Shown: positions 1 through 9,622, counted from the first letter of the stretch. The stretch is 14,680 nt of DNA from Stenocarpella maydis (GCA_002270565.1 NQMI01000300.1:1-14680); one strand, 5' to 3'. Made by a program: numbers and translations. Notes: a model not told the origin generated them from the sequence alone.

Positions 1-16
1 AAAAAAAAAAAAAAAA
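1..16. repeat. A16 homopolymer at the window edge
   Basis: The window opens with sixteen A residues followed by unique, balanced sequence. It could be the 3' tail of a retroposed copy lying to the left or simply a homopolymer at a contig or slice edge. Nothing in the window decides between these. Confidence 0.5.
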
Positions 17-1141
17 CCGGCCATATCTCGAGCCTTGACGCGGCGGACCGGCTTAATCTCACTGGCAATGAGAGAACCAATCGAGATCAATCAGTCATCC
101 ATCCAGCGGCATTCCCACAAGCGACAGCTCTTTGCTTCGGGTTTATGCTCTTCGTCCTCACAGAAACATTCAACTCTGGCGAACAATCCTCAGTCGCAAG
201 AAAATCCCATTCAAAACAATCAGTCGTCCTCAATACTCAAGCCATCAATAACACTAACTACTCAGTCGTCAACACTACTCAACTTCTCACCACCAAGTAC
301 CCAGTCGCCTCCAGGGCTGTAGGACTCACTACACATGTTCAAACATACACAACCTTCACTTCAGCTTCTTCTTCGGCCTTTTTTCCCCACTTGGGTTTTT
401 CTGGCCTGGTCTTCTAGACCGAATACCAACATCCAAATCCAACCCTACAAGCAGATGGCCTTTTTCCCCCCCTATTTGGGGGGTTTTTTTTTTGGCCCAG
501 TCTTCAAGTTGTCGACAACAATTAATGTCCAGCCAACTCCGATCAGCAAGCGCCTATAATTCCGCGCGATCCGGAATAACACGTCTTTCGATCACCATTC
601 TAGCGTTGTTAAATTTGCGTCCACTGTGCGGCGAGCAGCCAACGTGCTCCAATGTCACTTCAAATGTTGGAAACCTCAACTGTTCCCAGAAAATATCGAC
701 TCACATGTCACCGGAATCGTTGGATCCGGCTATTGCCCCTTGACAGCAAGGTACAAGACCCGCTCCGGACATTTTCAGCAAGAAGCTGTCGACCCCTTGG
801 TCTTGGGTTTTGTTTCTGTTCGCGGTTCCTACTTGGGCGTGAACTTGGGAGGGAATCGGGCTTTCCATTGCACTGTGAGTTATCATCATTGAGCCTTCGG
901 ACTACGCGAATTTTTGTTCTAATTCACTCCCCAAAGGCAGTGCCCACGCGCGGATGACAGAGTGACGCTACGACGTGGCAGCGGTCTCGGATGAGAGCAA
1001 TCACGGTGTGGAGGTGGCATCATGCGAACTGTCTACTCCGAGAGGTTGAGACTGCTGCCCGAACGGTGGCCTCGACGCCTGTGTACTTCGCCTATGGAAT
1101 GTGATTGCTCCTTTGTATGTGAACCTTATTAGGCGCTCTAG
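17..1141. other. Stretch without a supportable gene
   Basis: Balanced composition with frequent stops in all frames. The short frames present overlap each other on both strands and show no domain or clear codon bias. Noteworthy content is a duplicated T/C/G homopolymer motif (375-497) and, at 627-650, a string reading CGEQPTCSN that faintly recalls the second half of a Zn2Cys6 cluster. If that is real, the 5' part of the transcription-factor-like gene downstream once lay here, but the first two cysteines of the cluster cannot be found. Confidence 0.4.
375..497. repeat. Imperfect 82-bp-spaced duplication of a T/C/G homopolymer motif
   Basis: The pattern GGCC, T-run, C-run, TTGGG, T-run, GGCC occurs at about 375-404 and again at 457-497, an offset of 82 bp, each followed by a similar GTCTTC stretch. 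In the second copy the C7 and G6 tracts can pair around a 5-nt loop. The copies differ mostly in homopolymer length, as expected from slippage. Confidence 0.5.
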
Positions 1142-2188
1142 TTGCTGTCTGCTTCGGTGACTGATCACTGGCAGACACTGCTCTTGCCACAAGCTGCCCA
1201 ACACGTGGCTGCATCTATGCTTTTAGGCTCATCCAAGGTGAGCCACAGGTTTTTGGTGACCTGGAATACTTCAACTATGGCCAATGATCCCGCGTAGATA
1301 ATAAACCCATCAGAAGGCTCCAGTGAACGGCTGCTGCATCCCGGGGGGGCCATGGATGTGATCCAAGCGACTCAACTCAAAAACTAGCCGTATCAGAGCG
1401 GCACTGGCCAGCTGATCAATTGGGTCCAATACCACGAAATCATTTCGCGCTTTTCTATTCATCATTGGCGCCACAAGTCGTTGTTACCGACAACCGCCGT
1501 CGGTCATACGCCCAAGACGCGAAACATTCTATCTCCATCTTCGGGCAGGTGTAGTCCCGTATGTAAATGCCTATATTCCCATTTCAATAGCACCGTACTG
1601 ATGCGTCTTTCTCAGAAGATGCAAGCCGTGAATCCTGCGTTTGCAATAATGGACCTCCTTCCCGAGATTACCGAGACCTCGATTGATCCCCGGGACCCCA
1701 GAATCAGAGACGTGGAGTACCAGGACCATCTCAAGAACCTCGAGCGGAGAGTCCAAGATGTTCCTGCGAAGTCAAAATCGCTTGAATCGGAACCGAACGA
1801 TAGGTTCGCCGTCGAACTTTACCAGATGGCGACGCAGATCTATCTTGTGCGGGCCTCGCAGAGCCCATGGGAGCCAGCGGCGGACCTCGACCCCTTAATA
1901 GATGCGGCTTTCACTGGACCTGTTCCTGATTGCAGTTGTGAGCACTTCTTCCCCCTATTGATCCTTGCTTGTGAGGCACGCAACGACGAGCAGAGAGTGG
2001 CCATAATCAACCTGATTGAGAGGACCCGGAGAGACACTCGTATACGGAGCATTCAAGGGGTTAAGGACACCATCCAGTCCATCTGGGTCCAGCAGGGTCT
2101 GCGGAAGGATGACGACGTATTGGTGGACTATGTTGATATCATGAGCTCTGTGATCAGCTCCAGCAACAGTGTTCCATCTTTTGCTTGA
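1142..2188 (+). pseudogene. Fungal-specific transcription-factor domain protein, C-terminal part, probably decaying
   Basis: A single frame can be followed from 1142, with an intron at 1559-1615, to the TGA after 2185. Motifs in order: HWQTLLLPQAAQ (about 1166-1201), WVQYHEIISRFSIHHW (1421-1468), a P-D-L-L-P-E-I stretch just after the intron, and HFFPLLILACEARND (1943-1987), followed by an amphipathic R/K-rich helix and a short acidic-serine tail. This order is typical of the C-terminal regulatory domain (Fungal_trans_2) of Zn2Cys6 regulators, nuclear proteins that usually control nearby pathways. TAG codons interrupt the frame at 1295-1297 and 1385-1387, and the stretch between the first two motifs looks shorter than usual. 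Either an extra intron removes the stops (a GT at 1294 paired with an AG ending at 1398 keeps frame) or both are CAG-to-TAG mutations in a pseudogene. No N-terminal zinc cluster or start codon is convincing, so the DNA-binding half is lost or unrecognisable. Confidence 0.7.
1559..1615 (+). other. Spliceosomal intron in the transcription-factor-like gene
   Basis: The 57-nt segment starts GTATGT, ends CTCAG and carries CTGAT (1598-1602) as a likely branch site 13 nt before the acceptor. It is phase 0 and a multiple of three, so the frame is open with or without splicing. The conserved protein motifs lie on either side and the intron translation resembles neither. Confidence 0.7.
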
Positions 2189-3461
2189 AGTGCCAAGCTT
2201 CCATGTCCAAGTGGCCACTTCTACCCAGATATTTTTGAGGACCAGATTCAGTCTGTCGGTTAGGTCAACTGAAAAGAGCCGCGAGTAAGCAGTCGATTCG
2301 CCTTGAGTTTCTGCAACCCTCTTGAATACCTAAGTCCTTCGTGATTCTAAATCCAGACGCATGCTCTCCAATCTGCTCATGAGAGTTGAAGTGAGTCGAA
2401 AGTTGAGGCAAGCGGAAGAGCCATAGCCCGGGTCGAGCCGACTCTGAGCACACTTGATCAGCTACACTCGACCCCGAGTAAAATGGAGCATTATGGCAGC
2501 AACAGCGTCACTTTCGGGCGGCCATTTGAGAGAAGCAAGTCAAAGCAAGTTTTTGAAAAGGACTTTAATGTAGTTAATCTGACTCACAGTAAAGGCGTAC
2601 GACGCCTTCTCGTCGATCGCGCGGCGTATTATGTGATATGAGACAATTTGACAGGCGCCGCAAACAAACAATGAGAGAGGACTGTGAGCACGGCCGCAAT
2701 ACCGATCTAATGTCGATGGCTTGTGTACCCCGACGCAGTCAGTTGCGTCACACATGAATGTCTTTTCCGGAATCACCGCATGCACATTGCAGATGTGTGG
2801 AGTATAAGCAAATTTGACAGGTTGAGATGGTCATATTTCACGGGCATCTCGTAGAATATGATTCAATCGACCTCGCCGCGATTATACTCCGCCCACCACC
2901 CGCTTTCCTAACTGCATAGCCTGATGCCAGGTGTGCCACCCAATGCAGGTACATCCAAATCAGTCAGTTCTTGGTGTTTGGTGGGGTGCCCCTGCCGGGG
3001 GGGGGGGTCCCGCATGCTTGGCCATGATGGTGTGGTGACTTGAATACCTCCGAGATTCGGCTCAACAAGAATTTTACGCCTTTGGTGCCGACCGGTAAGG
3101 GCGAATTTTGGGCAAAGCTCGTAATGCTACTGGAAATCTTGGTCTAGGATTGCCGACTGCGGTCGTGTCTTTCGGTTGGACTTGGACGGTTCTCGGCATC
3201 TCTAGATCTCATTGTTCACATTCACCAGATTGATGCATGCTTGAACACAGTACGACAACACATATGCGCTCGCAAATACGCCGTTTCACTAACGTATGCG
3301 CCACGCATCGGATGGCTGCTGCCGCTCTCGCAGTAAGGCCGAATAGTTACCCTAGTCGCATCCAGTCGGGCGGGTCCGGGGCGCGAGGTCTATCAGCCCG
3401 TTCTTGTAAATTATGCAACCAACCGTGAACCCAGCTGAGATTGGCAACTTACCTGCAGAAA
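2189..3461. other. Intergenic stretch, no gene seen
   Basis: Balanced composition with only short overlapping frames on both strands, none with a motif, splice signals or consistent codon bias. It contains an uninterrupted G11 run at 2997-3007. No RNA gene or repeat was recognised. Confidence 0.4.
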
Positions 3462-3671
3462 ATGGCGTCTATTGATTTCGTTCAACACAACCTTCTGCAT
3501 GCGGCCGTGCTGGGCAACATGGCTAGTATGTCTTGGCCAGGTTCAAAACCGGCGATCGCAGAAATGCCACGGATGCCCATTATAAACGCCGGCGCTCGAG
3601 TATTCTTTCCCACGGAGCCCCCGTCCCACGTATACGCACACATGCACGGCCCGAATGCCCGGAACCTTTGA
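3462..3671 (+). CDS. Possible 69-residue hypothetical protein
   Basis: The frame begins with ATG in a favourable context (AAAATGGCG) and ends with TGA at 3669-3671. Third codon positions favour G/C more than in neighbouring random frames, and the translation is varied (starts MASIDFVQHNL, ends HMHGPNARNL). I recognise no family, signal peptide or membrane segment. There is no partner gene nearby. It could be a short gene, one exon of a longer one, or a chance frame; a frame of this length is not rare in DNA of this composition. Confidence 0.25.
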   Translation: MASIDFVQHNLLHAAVLGNMASMSWPGSKPAIAEMPRMPIINAGARVFFPTEPPSHVYAHMHGPNARNL

Positions 3672-4458
3672 GGCAGTGTCACCTAAGGTGTTCCTTGCAA
3701 TGTGCTCTGTTTGTACCCTCTTACAGAAGGTGGTAGTACTTAGTTCCAAGAACACTTATCCTACTGCTACTTTGTTATCCGGGAATATTCCCTTCTAAAA
3801 AAAAATAATAGTTATGCCCTTGAGCCTGTGCAGATCGAACTAATCATCACTTGAGGCTGCCCCACCGCCGACGAAGGCGACAAGAGCGTCGCACACTCCC
3901 AGACCGGTGACCTCAGGCGAAGAGACATGAAGGTCCCCGAAAGTATCGTCACTAGTGACTTCTGATCGCTGATGGTGGCGACATGTTCTAGATTGTGGGC
4001 AATCGCCAGCTGCTCCTGGTTCCCGGTTCCCATGGTTGCAGAAGCGAAATTGGGATCCATATTTTTGGCAGCAGAGGAATGCACGCATTATGGTCACAAG
4101 ACGTTAAGGGTTCTCGCAATAACGAGAAGCGCAGGAAACAAACCGGCGAGAAGAAGCGAGGTCACCTCAGGCTGTCGACTGGAGTCAGTGTTCCTATGGT
4201 AACAATTGCTACAGAGAGCTAACTGAAATATCGTGAACTTTGTAATCCATAAGCCGCCAGCCGCCCCTGTCTCTGTCATTCCAGACATTCCGCGAGATTA
4301 TTAGATAAATGTGGGTAATGTTTCGAATGTGAAAGTAGCTAGAAAATGTGACTGAAATCCATAATCCGTGGACCAGTGGCGCCTCTAGGCTTGCATATGC
4401 ATGTAGGGACTCTCAACCCGGCCTTCGCGGACTGCTCTTTGGTCGACCCGGCCGTCCT

Positions 4459-4733
4459 TCACCGCCTAAATTTCTGCTCAAACGACGCTATCTCAGTTGC
4501 AATTCTTGCAGTCTGCTGTTGGCGTCTGGTATTCTCGTCACCTGTTTGATCCGGAAGCATGACGATGGTGTTACCGTTACGCGACGGCTCTTGCAGAAAT
4601 GGCTGGGTTCGAAGCGGGGACAGAGCTTTGTTCTGGGGAACGCCGCCGCTGTTGTCGTTGGGAGTGGTTCTGTGACGGGCCTGTGTCAGCTTGTAAAATC
4701 AATGAGCATTTGCATTGCAACATACTTGTCCAT
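4459..4733 (-). CDS. 72-residue two-exon hypothetical protein
   Basis: ATG at 4733-4731 stands in a good context (GGCAATGG) behind a CT-rich leader of the kind common in fungal 5' UTRs. Exon 1 is only 8 nt (4733-4726). The intron (4725-4670, 56 nt) has GTATGT, a CTGAC branch site and CAG; splicing joins the frames exactly and opens a further 70 codons to TGA at 4461-4459. Without splicing the first frame stops within the intron region. The product is hydrophilic, rich in Q, N, T and R (MDKTTPNDNSGG at the start, ARIATEIASFEQKFRR at the end), with a helical C-terminal third and no signal peptide or membrane segment. No family is recognised. It may also be the N-terminal piece of a longer gene whose further exons lie at lower coordinates. 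The frame is also open upstream to about 4958, but that part reads like leader sequence. Confidence 0.45.
4670..4725 (-). other. Predicted intron of the 72-residue gene
   Basis: Read on the minus strand it begins GTATGTTGC, has CTGAC shortly before the end and finishes GTCACAG. Length and signals match the other predicted intron in the window. The inference depends on the two exons being in frame, which they are. Confidence 0.5.
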
Positions 4734-6720
4734 TGCCTTTTGCTGAAGGTGTGAAGGAGTGAGTGGATGGGTCTGGTGGGAGGTGGTGACATATGACAGA
4801 CCGAAGGAGGACCCGAATATGAGGCAAACGGAGGCCGAATGATGGAGCCGAGAGTGTATGAATATTAGCAGTCTTCCTACCGATAGAGTTGAGACATCAA
4901 AAATTCCGATGCCGGGAAGAAGACGGATGATAGTATCATCAAAACTTTGGTTTCCCACGACATGACTTTATATCCTTCTCTGCCGGTAGGAAGACGTCGG
5001 CTGTGTCCCGTGTCAACAAACCGCGATGAATTCTGGGGAAGCACAACGAAGCTCAGCGCGCACCGAGTCACCACTTCCTCTGAGCGGTTCGCCTCATAAA
5101 TGTAAGATGGAGAAAAGATCAACCAATGTATTGCTCAGGAAGGATACCAGTCAGATAAAAAGTAAATAGTCGGGTGTGCCATGACTGATTGTGTCCAAAA
5201 AAAGGGACAAGAAGCAAATCCCAATGAAGTTAGCTGGCAAGCGGTGGGTCGACATGGATTCCCACGTGGGATGTCCAACACTTGTTTCAGCCGGATGCCG
5301 TCTGGAAGGAACAGAGATGCCATATGCCAAAGTCGATGTGTGTGTCTGGTGTCGTCCTAGCCACATTTGCCTTACGAGCCGCCCAGGGTAAGCAATTATG
5401 GTTCGCCAAGGTTCGCACCAAGCTGAGTTGGGGGTCTCTCGTGGGCCCCAGGAAACACTTGAACCCTGCTTCATGTGTCTCGCGTTAGAAACATTTCCAC
5501 TCCTTCGAGCCATTATCCCACTAAGAACGATTCAGAATTTTCTTAGAGGGCTGAATTCTAAAAGCACATGTCATAAAACGGAGAACTCCGCCCTGCATAA
5601 ATCACTCATGTCAAACCTCGCCCATCCTGTTCGCCCTCGGGGTGCGAGTCCAGTCGTCTCTGATGAAACAGATCGTCCGGCCTTTGTGCTAACATAGTGT
5701 ATTTCCCTCATCATATCACTATTATTAATACCATCATCCTCAAAGAATAAAGAACCATGATTGGATCAATTGACTTGAAAAATTCCCTTAGCGACCCTCA
5801 GACTGGCCCAATGTGCAGTTTTAGCCCGACAGCTAACACCGCCATCAGTGTGTTTCCCTTTATGTACTTAGGTACCGAGGCTTGATTTGTTGGGGGTAGT
5901 ATGGACCGTTGCCAACCACGGAATTGTCGGATCACGCCACAACTGTCGAGCTCATGCATATGACGCTACAGATGCAAGCCTGCCTGGACTAAAGCAGGGT
6001 CGGGCGACCAGTCGACGGTGGGGCGACTCAGACGAGGCTGCGCTTTGGCCCTTTGGCCAATGTGTTGAAGTCCTTGCGTAACATTTTGTTCGCGAGTGAT
6101 AGCTGTGTCACAGTGAGAAGAAATGAGATTCTCAAGCCGGGAAAACCTGCCAGACAGAAAGAAAACTATTGGGGTCCTCTGCGTGTATACCTACCTAGGT
6201 ATTATGATACACAATGATAGCCTTGATCGCCAGCTTCTCAGCCGTGAGTAGAAACCACGGTGAATACCTCGACCCACTTAGCAAGTCGCTGCAGCAAACC
6301 CGGTTGATCCCACCTTGATCAAGCCTGATAAGAGAAGGAATTCTTATGGAAAAACATGAGATCCCAAGCCTTGCTGAAAGTTTTGGTCAAATTAACATCT
6401 ACTCCTGGTCACGCCTGCGCCTCTTTGCCGCCGGCTGTGCGGTTGTCGGATGCTATTTCGCCCACAAAAAGGCACTTTTCCTGCCAGTGAACGGACGACT
6501 CAGGTCCAGATTGGATTTTGAGCTAAAATGATCCATCCTTTTTCATTGTCAGGGCCGAACATATGTAGTCCCTAGCAAACTCCAAAAAGACAAAAGTGAC
6601 AGGTTGTCTTTATGCCTTGTCAGATTTGTTGGGATATGACATTCAGTTATAGTGCAACCAGGACAAAATATCAACAGAAAGTCCTGCTGAGTAATCTTTA
6701 TGGGGAACTAGGCGTTGAAA
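4734..6720. other. Intergenic stretch up to the AT-rich boundary, no gene seen
   Basis: The longest uninterrupted frame is 120 codons on the minus strand (5151-5513), about what chance predicts in this amount of DNA; its translation has no motif. Two short ATG frames with tolerable contexts (5758-5886 and 6346-6531) also lack support. Composition stays balanced until about 6720, where it drops abruptly to TpA-rich sequence. Confidence 0.4.
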
Positions 6721-7006
6721 GTAAAGTATTATCCATAAGCTACTTAATTACCCCTAGGGTTGAAATTAGTTTAGTTAATAGGTTAGACTAAAACTAATTA
6801 AACTAGCTAACAACTAACTTAGTTTTAATTGAATAAATAAAAGAAAGTAAGTTTTAATTCTTTTTATAAAAGTAACATAGGGTACCAGGAGGTAGCTAGG
6901 ACCAGGAAGTAGCTAATTTCTAGCAAATTTATCAACTTTAGGCTACTCTAGTGCCTACCTAGTGTAATGACCCGAAGTGGGCATGTAAGGGTCGGCTATG
7001 GCAGGC

Positions 7007-7014
7007 TATATAAG
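7007..7014 (+). promoter_or_regulatory. TATA box in element 1 LTR
   Basis: TATATAAG in the context GGCTATATAAGGAGC, about 45 nt inside the LTR-like unit. It probably set the start of the element transcript, which would begin near the hairpin that follows. Confidence 0.5.
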
Positions 7015-7023
7015 GAGCAACAA

Positions 7024-7054
7024 GGCCCCCTCGAACTCAGTATGAGAGGGGGCC
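7024..7054 (+). other. Perfect 9-bp hairpin downstream of the TATA box
   Basis: GGCCCCCTC (7024-7032) and GAGGGGGCC (7046-7054) are exact reverse complements around a 13-nt loop. Being nearly pure G/C in a mutated AT-rich block, the stem has been spared. It would lie near the 5' end of the transcript. Confidence 0.6.
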
Positions 7055-7231
7055 AAGAATCAGTCTTGTATCTCCCAACAACCTACAGACAGATAGCCTT
7101 AACGAATACTACTTCCTCCCCTCAAGTTCCTTAGAGTATTATACCCAGCTCTCTAACATCCATAATAATTCTGATTCTTCTACCCTAAGCTGCCTATAAT
7201 GCCTCTAAGGGTAATATAAGTGGAGACTAGT

Positions 7232-8191
7232 ATGTCCTAGGGCAATAATAGCAGTAAAGGAAATTTGCAGACTTAGCATATTAGGATAAAGTCTATCTCC
7301 TAATATGATATAGCTAGAATTCTAGGAGTAAGGACCCTAAAGAACCTTAAGATTATAGATATAGCTATACTTCCTATAGGTTGCTTTTTATTATAATATA
7401 ATAACTAGTTAATAAATATTAAAAAAGATTAAATATATTAGCTATAAACTCTATATAATAATTAAATTAAAGTTATTTATACCCTAAATTATATAAATAA
7501 AGAATACTAAAACTAGTAAGATATTTATATTAAATCTCTCCTATGAGAAAGATAGATTATTTTTAATCATTATAAATAAAAGGCCTTTAAGGTCTTATTA
7601 GAAATTTTCAAATAAGATCTTTATAATATTATAAGGGCTATATACATAGCCCTTAATAAGGCCTATTAATATAAGAAATAGGATCTTTAGAGTTTCTATT
7701 AATATCTAGAAACCCTTAAATAAGAATAAGCCCTAAAAAGTAATAAAGAATAAGCTAACTTCTTCCTCTCCTACCTACTAGAATATTTATAGAACTAGAT
7801 CTAATCCTACTATATAATATAAATACTATAAAGCTGGGATAATATAGTAAAGATAATTTAGATAATCTAGGTTAATATATTAAAGACCTTGAAAAGAAAG
7901 TAATAAGAGGAAATAAAGTTAAGAATTAGGGGAACCTTAGAACTCCTAAATAAGAGGCTATAAATATTAGATACTAAAAATATTTTAAATTATAAGGCTT
8001 GAGGAAACTAAAGGACTAATAGTTAGTGAAGAAAATAAAGAAGGGGATAAATAGTAAGGGGTGCTTATTAGAACTCCTTATTTGAAGGTAATTTAAATTA
8101 TTTAATAAACTTTACTACCTTAACAGGCTAAAATCTATTCAATAAAAATAGGATTCTTTGAAAGTATTTCTAATATAAAAGTACCTAATAT
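7232..8191 (+). pseudogene. Element 1 degraded ORF in gag position, cut off by element 2
   Basis: One frame starting at ATG 7232 can be followed for about 320 codons to 8191, broken by dozens of stops, nearly all TAA or TAG, so that Q at those sites gives a coherent, lysine- and glutamine-rich protein. The start reads MS-stop-GNNSSKGNLQT. A later stretch (about 7880-7990, with LKTLKRK and LELLNKRL) looks like an amphipathic or coiled-coil helix. Its position after an LTR suggests a gag protein, but no zinc knuckle or capsid motif can be claimed. The frame is still coding-like when the terminal repeat of element 2 begins, so the gene was split by that insertion; the remainder should lie right of the window. 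Confidence 0.5.
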
Positions 8192-8500
8192 TGTTCCGGG
8201 GTCTAGGGGAACCGGCATGTTTCGGAATCCGGAGGAAAACCAGCCTTGGCATCCCCCCCCCCTTCCCTCCCAAGGCTATAAGAAGGGGCCTTCCTGCGTT
8301 GCTTTTGAGAAATTTCTAGTCCTAGAGAATCAATCTTTTTATACCCTGTGAATTTATATCTATCAGATATATACGTATGTATTATAAAACTATTTCTTGT
8401 GCCCTCTTTTTCTGCCTCTCCTTTTTAGCACCCTCTATTCCCCTTATAACTCTCCTATCGCATCAGGGGCTCCTCTTCTTACCTTCCACGCTCCTCTTGG
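8192..8500 (+). repeat. Element 2 left LTR (right boundary uncertain)
   Basis: It starts TGTTCCGGGG at 8192, directly after the end of element 1 coding-like sequence. It carries a hairpin, a TATA box (8277-8282) and pyrimidine-rich sequence. It keeps CpG sites lost in the right copy. Neither a clear CA end nor a primer-binding site could be fixed; the end may lie anywhere from about 8364 to 8500, so the stated end is an outer estimate. Confidence 0.6.
8242..8282 (+). promoter_or_regulatory. Hairpin plus TATA box in element 2 LTR
   Basis: AGCCTTGG (8242-8249) and CCAAGGCT (8270-8277) are exact reverse complements around a 20-nt pyrimidine loop containing a C10 run. The right arm runs into TATAAG (8277-8282). 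The element 1 LTR has a comparable GGCTATA box next to a hairpin, although the two LTRs are otherwise unrelated. Confidence 0.5.
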
Positions 8501-8505
8501 GGTGG

Positions 8506-9563
8506 TTACTTGATTAAGGCTCTGGCAGAACGTGTGCCTTTTTGTGTGTGTGGAGGTTTTTGTCCTCTCGCTCTCCCTCTGGGCCCGTTTTCGCTAGTAT
8601 CTGCCCTATAAATCAAACATGGGTTTCTTCAGCCAATGAGGTTTCTTCAGCTATTATGAAGTTCCTTAGCTTTTAGGCCTGGATTTCCTATTTTATTTAT
8701 AAGGTTATTGGCCACTTTAGGGGAGTGAATCTTCATACTTCTGATATTATTTAATTCTAATTAGAGCTATAACGCCCTCTTGCTCTTAATAGAGGATTTT
8801 GCTATCATATAAAGGCCAGATTTACCCTCCCAAGTCACCCACAGTAACCTAGTAGTAATAGGAGTAGGTATGTATGAGGCTAGTCTAATCTCTATACCGA
8901 GCTAACTCCATTCCCTCAGCTAATCTTGGAACCCCCTTCCGGTTATTACCCATTCAGAGTCAAGTAGGACCTCTGGCCTAACCATTTTTGGAAAAGCTAT
9001 TAAGGGATTTATATTCTCGGGCTTTAGAAATTCATTCCGATCGGATTTAATAGCATTTGATTAGGGCTTATTTCCTTAGAAGAGATATAAAGGACTAATA
9101 TCAAAAAGGTTTAATAGATCCAAACCGCCTATATCACTAAAACTCTCTTACCCTCAGATATAGCACCCGAAGGTTCGGTATGCTAATTTCCTGATATAGG
9201 TAAATTAGGTATAATAGAGCCCCGGTTTAACTAATCAAGCCCCTCTTTAGTTTTCCCTTTTAAATTATTATACAAATCTAGTTACCTATAACCACCATAT
9301 CTGAGATATATTATATTTATAATAATTAGGTTGGGTAATAGCGGTACTAAATATTGCATGCTTCTATAGGGAGTTAAAGAGGTTCCTACCCTACTAACTG
9401 CTATCCTTCTAATTAGTAAGCTTAGAGCTTCCGCTAGTATTAGCACCCCCCGCGATCAGAATAGCTAGCATTAGCAGCATAAGGGTATTCCGGGTATCTA
9501 TATTATCCTCTCCTATAAGACTAGCAGTCAAGTAGCTCCCGCCTTCACCCACAGCAAGACTTC
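8506..9563 (-). pseudogene. ORF A: unrecognised protein, degraded, antisense in element 2
   Basis: A minus-strand frame runs from about 9563 (ATG available at 9480) to TAA at 8508-8506, about 350 codons with roughly twenty in-frame stops, mostly TAA/TAG plus a few TGA that fit mutated Q or W codons. The best part, about 9020-8640, contains MVRPEVLLDSEWVITGRGFQD and IPTPITTRLLWVTWEGKSG with only five stops, far fewer than any plus-strand frame there. The N-terminal part has a hydrophobic run (LMLLMLAILIAGG) that could be a membrane segment; the C-terminus is basic (RGRARGQK). I know no family for it. It diverges from B and ends at or just inside the left LTR. It could be a captured host gene, an extra antisense ORF of the element, or part of a nested insertion. 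Confidence 0.5.
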
Positions 9564-9622
9564 ATAATACTTAATATAAACTTCTACACTAATACCTTTC
9601 ACTCTAATTATACCTAGTTATT

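Larger units (their letters stand above)
6963..7158 (+). repeat. LTR-like unit of element 1
   Basis: A less mutated 196-bp island begins TGTAATGACC and ends CTCTCTAACA, giving the TG...CA ends of an LTR. It contains a TATA box (7007-7014) followed by a strong hairpin and is succeeded 73 nt later by an ATG frame (7232), as expected of a 5' LTR, leader and gag-position ORF. The partner LTR, target duplication and primer-binding site were not found, so the right boundary is tentative and a solo LTR remains possible. Confidence 0.5.

Noticed and set aside
627..650. CGEQPTCSN string resembling the second half of a Zn2Cys6 cluster
   Set aside because: The first two cysteines and the basic R/K stretch cannot be placed at the required spacing in the same frame, and no intron repairs this. 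Kept only as a remark.
3840..4084. Minus-strand frames joined by a one-base shift, reading like coding sequence (MDPNFASATMG..., then EVTSDDTFGDLH...)
   Set aside because: Needs a frameshift with no independent support, and no family is recognisable. Could be a gene relic but is too weak to annotate.
4606..4614. GGTTCGAAG resembling a tRNA B box
   Set aside because: No A box at the right distance and no cloverleaf; lies within the predicted minus-strand exon.
4348..4746. Open frame of about 132 codons, plus strand
   Set aside because: It starts at GTG rather than ATG, opposes the better supported 72-residue gene on the minus strand, and shows no motif.
5151..5513. 120-codon open frame, minus strand
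   Set aside because: Length is within chance expectation for about 6.7 kb of balanced DNA in six frames; no motif, no codon bias, no splice signals.
5758..5886. 42-codon ATG frame with good start context
   Set aside because: Short, no homology signal, no downstream exon evident.
6346..6531. 61-codon ATG frame just before the AT-rich block
   Set aside because: No motif or conservation clue; length expected by chance.
7880..7990. Possible CCHC zinc knuckle in element 1
   Set aside because: Several frames give Y/N residues that could be mutated C or H, but none reproduces the C-x2-C-x4-H-x4-C spacing.
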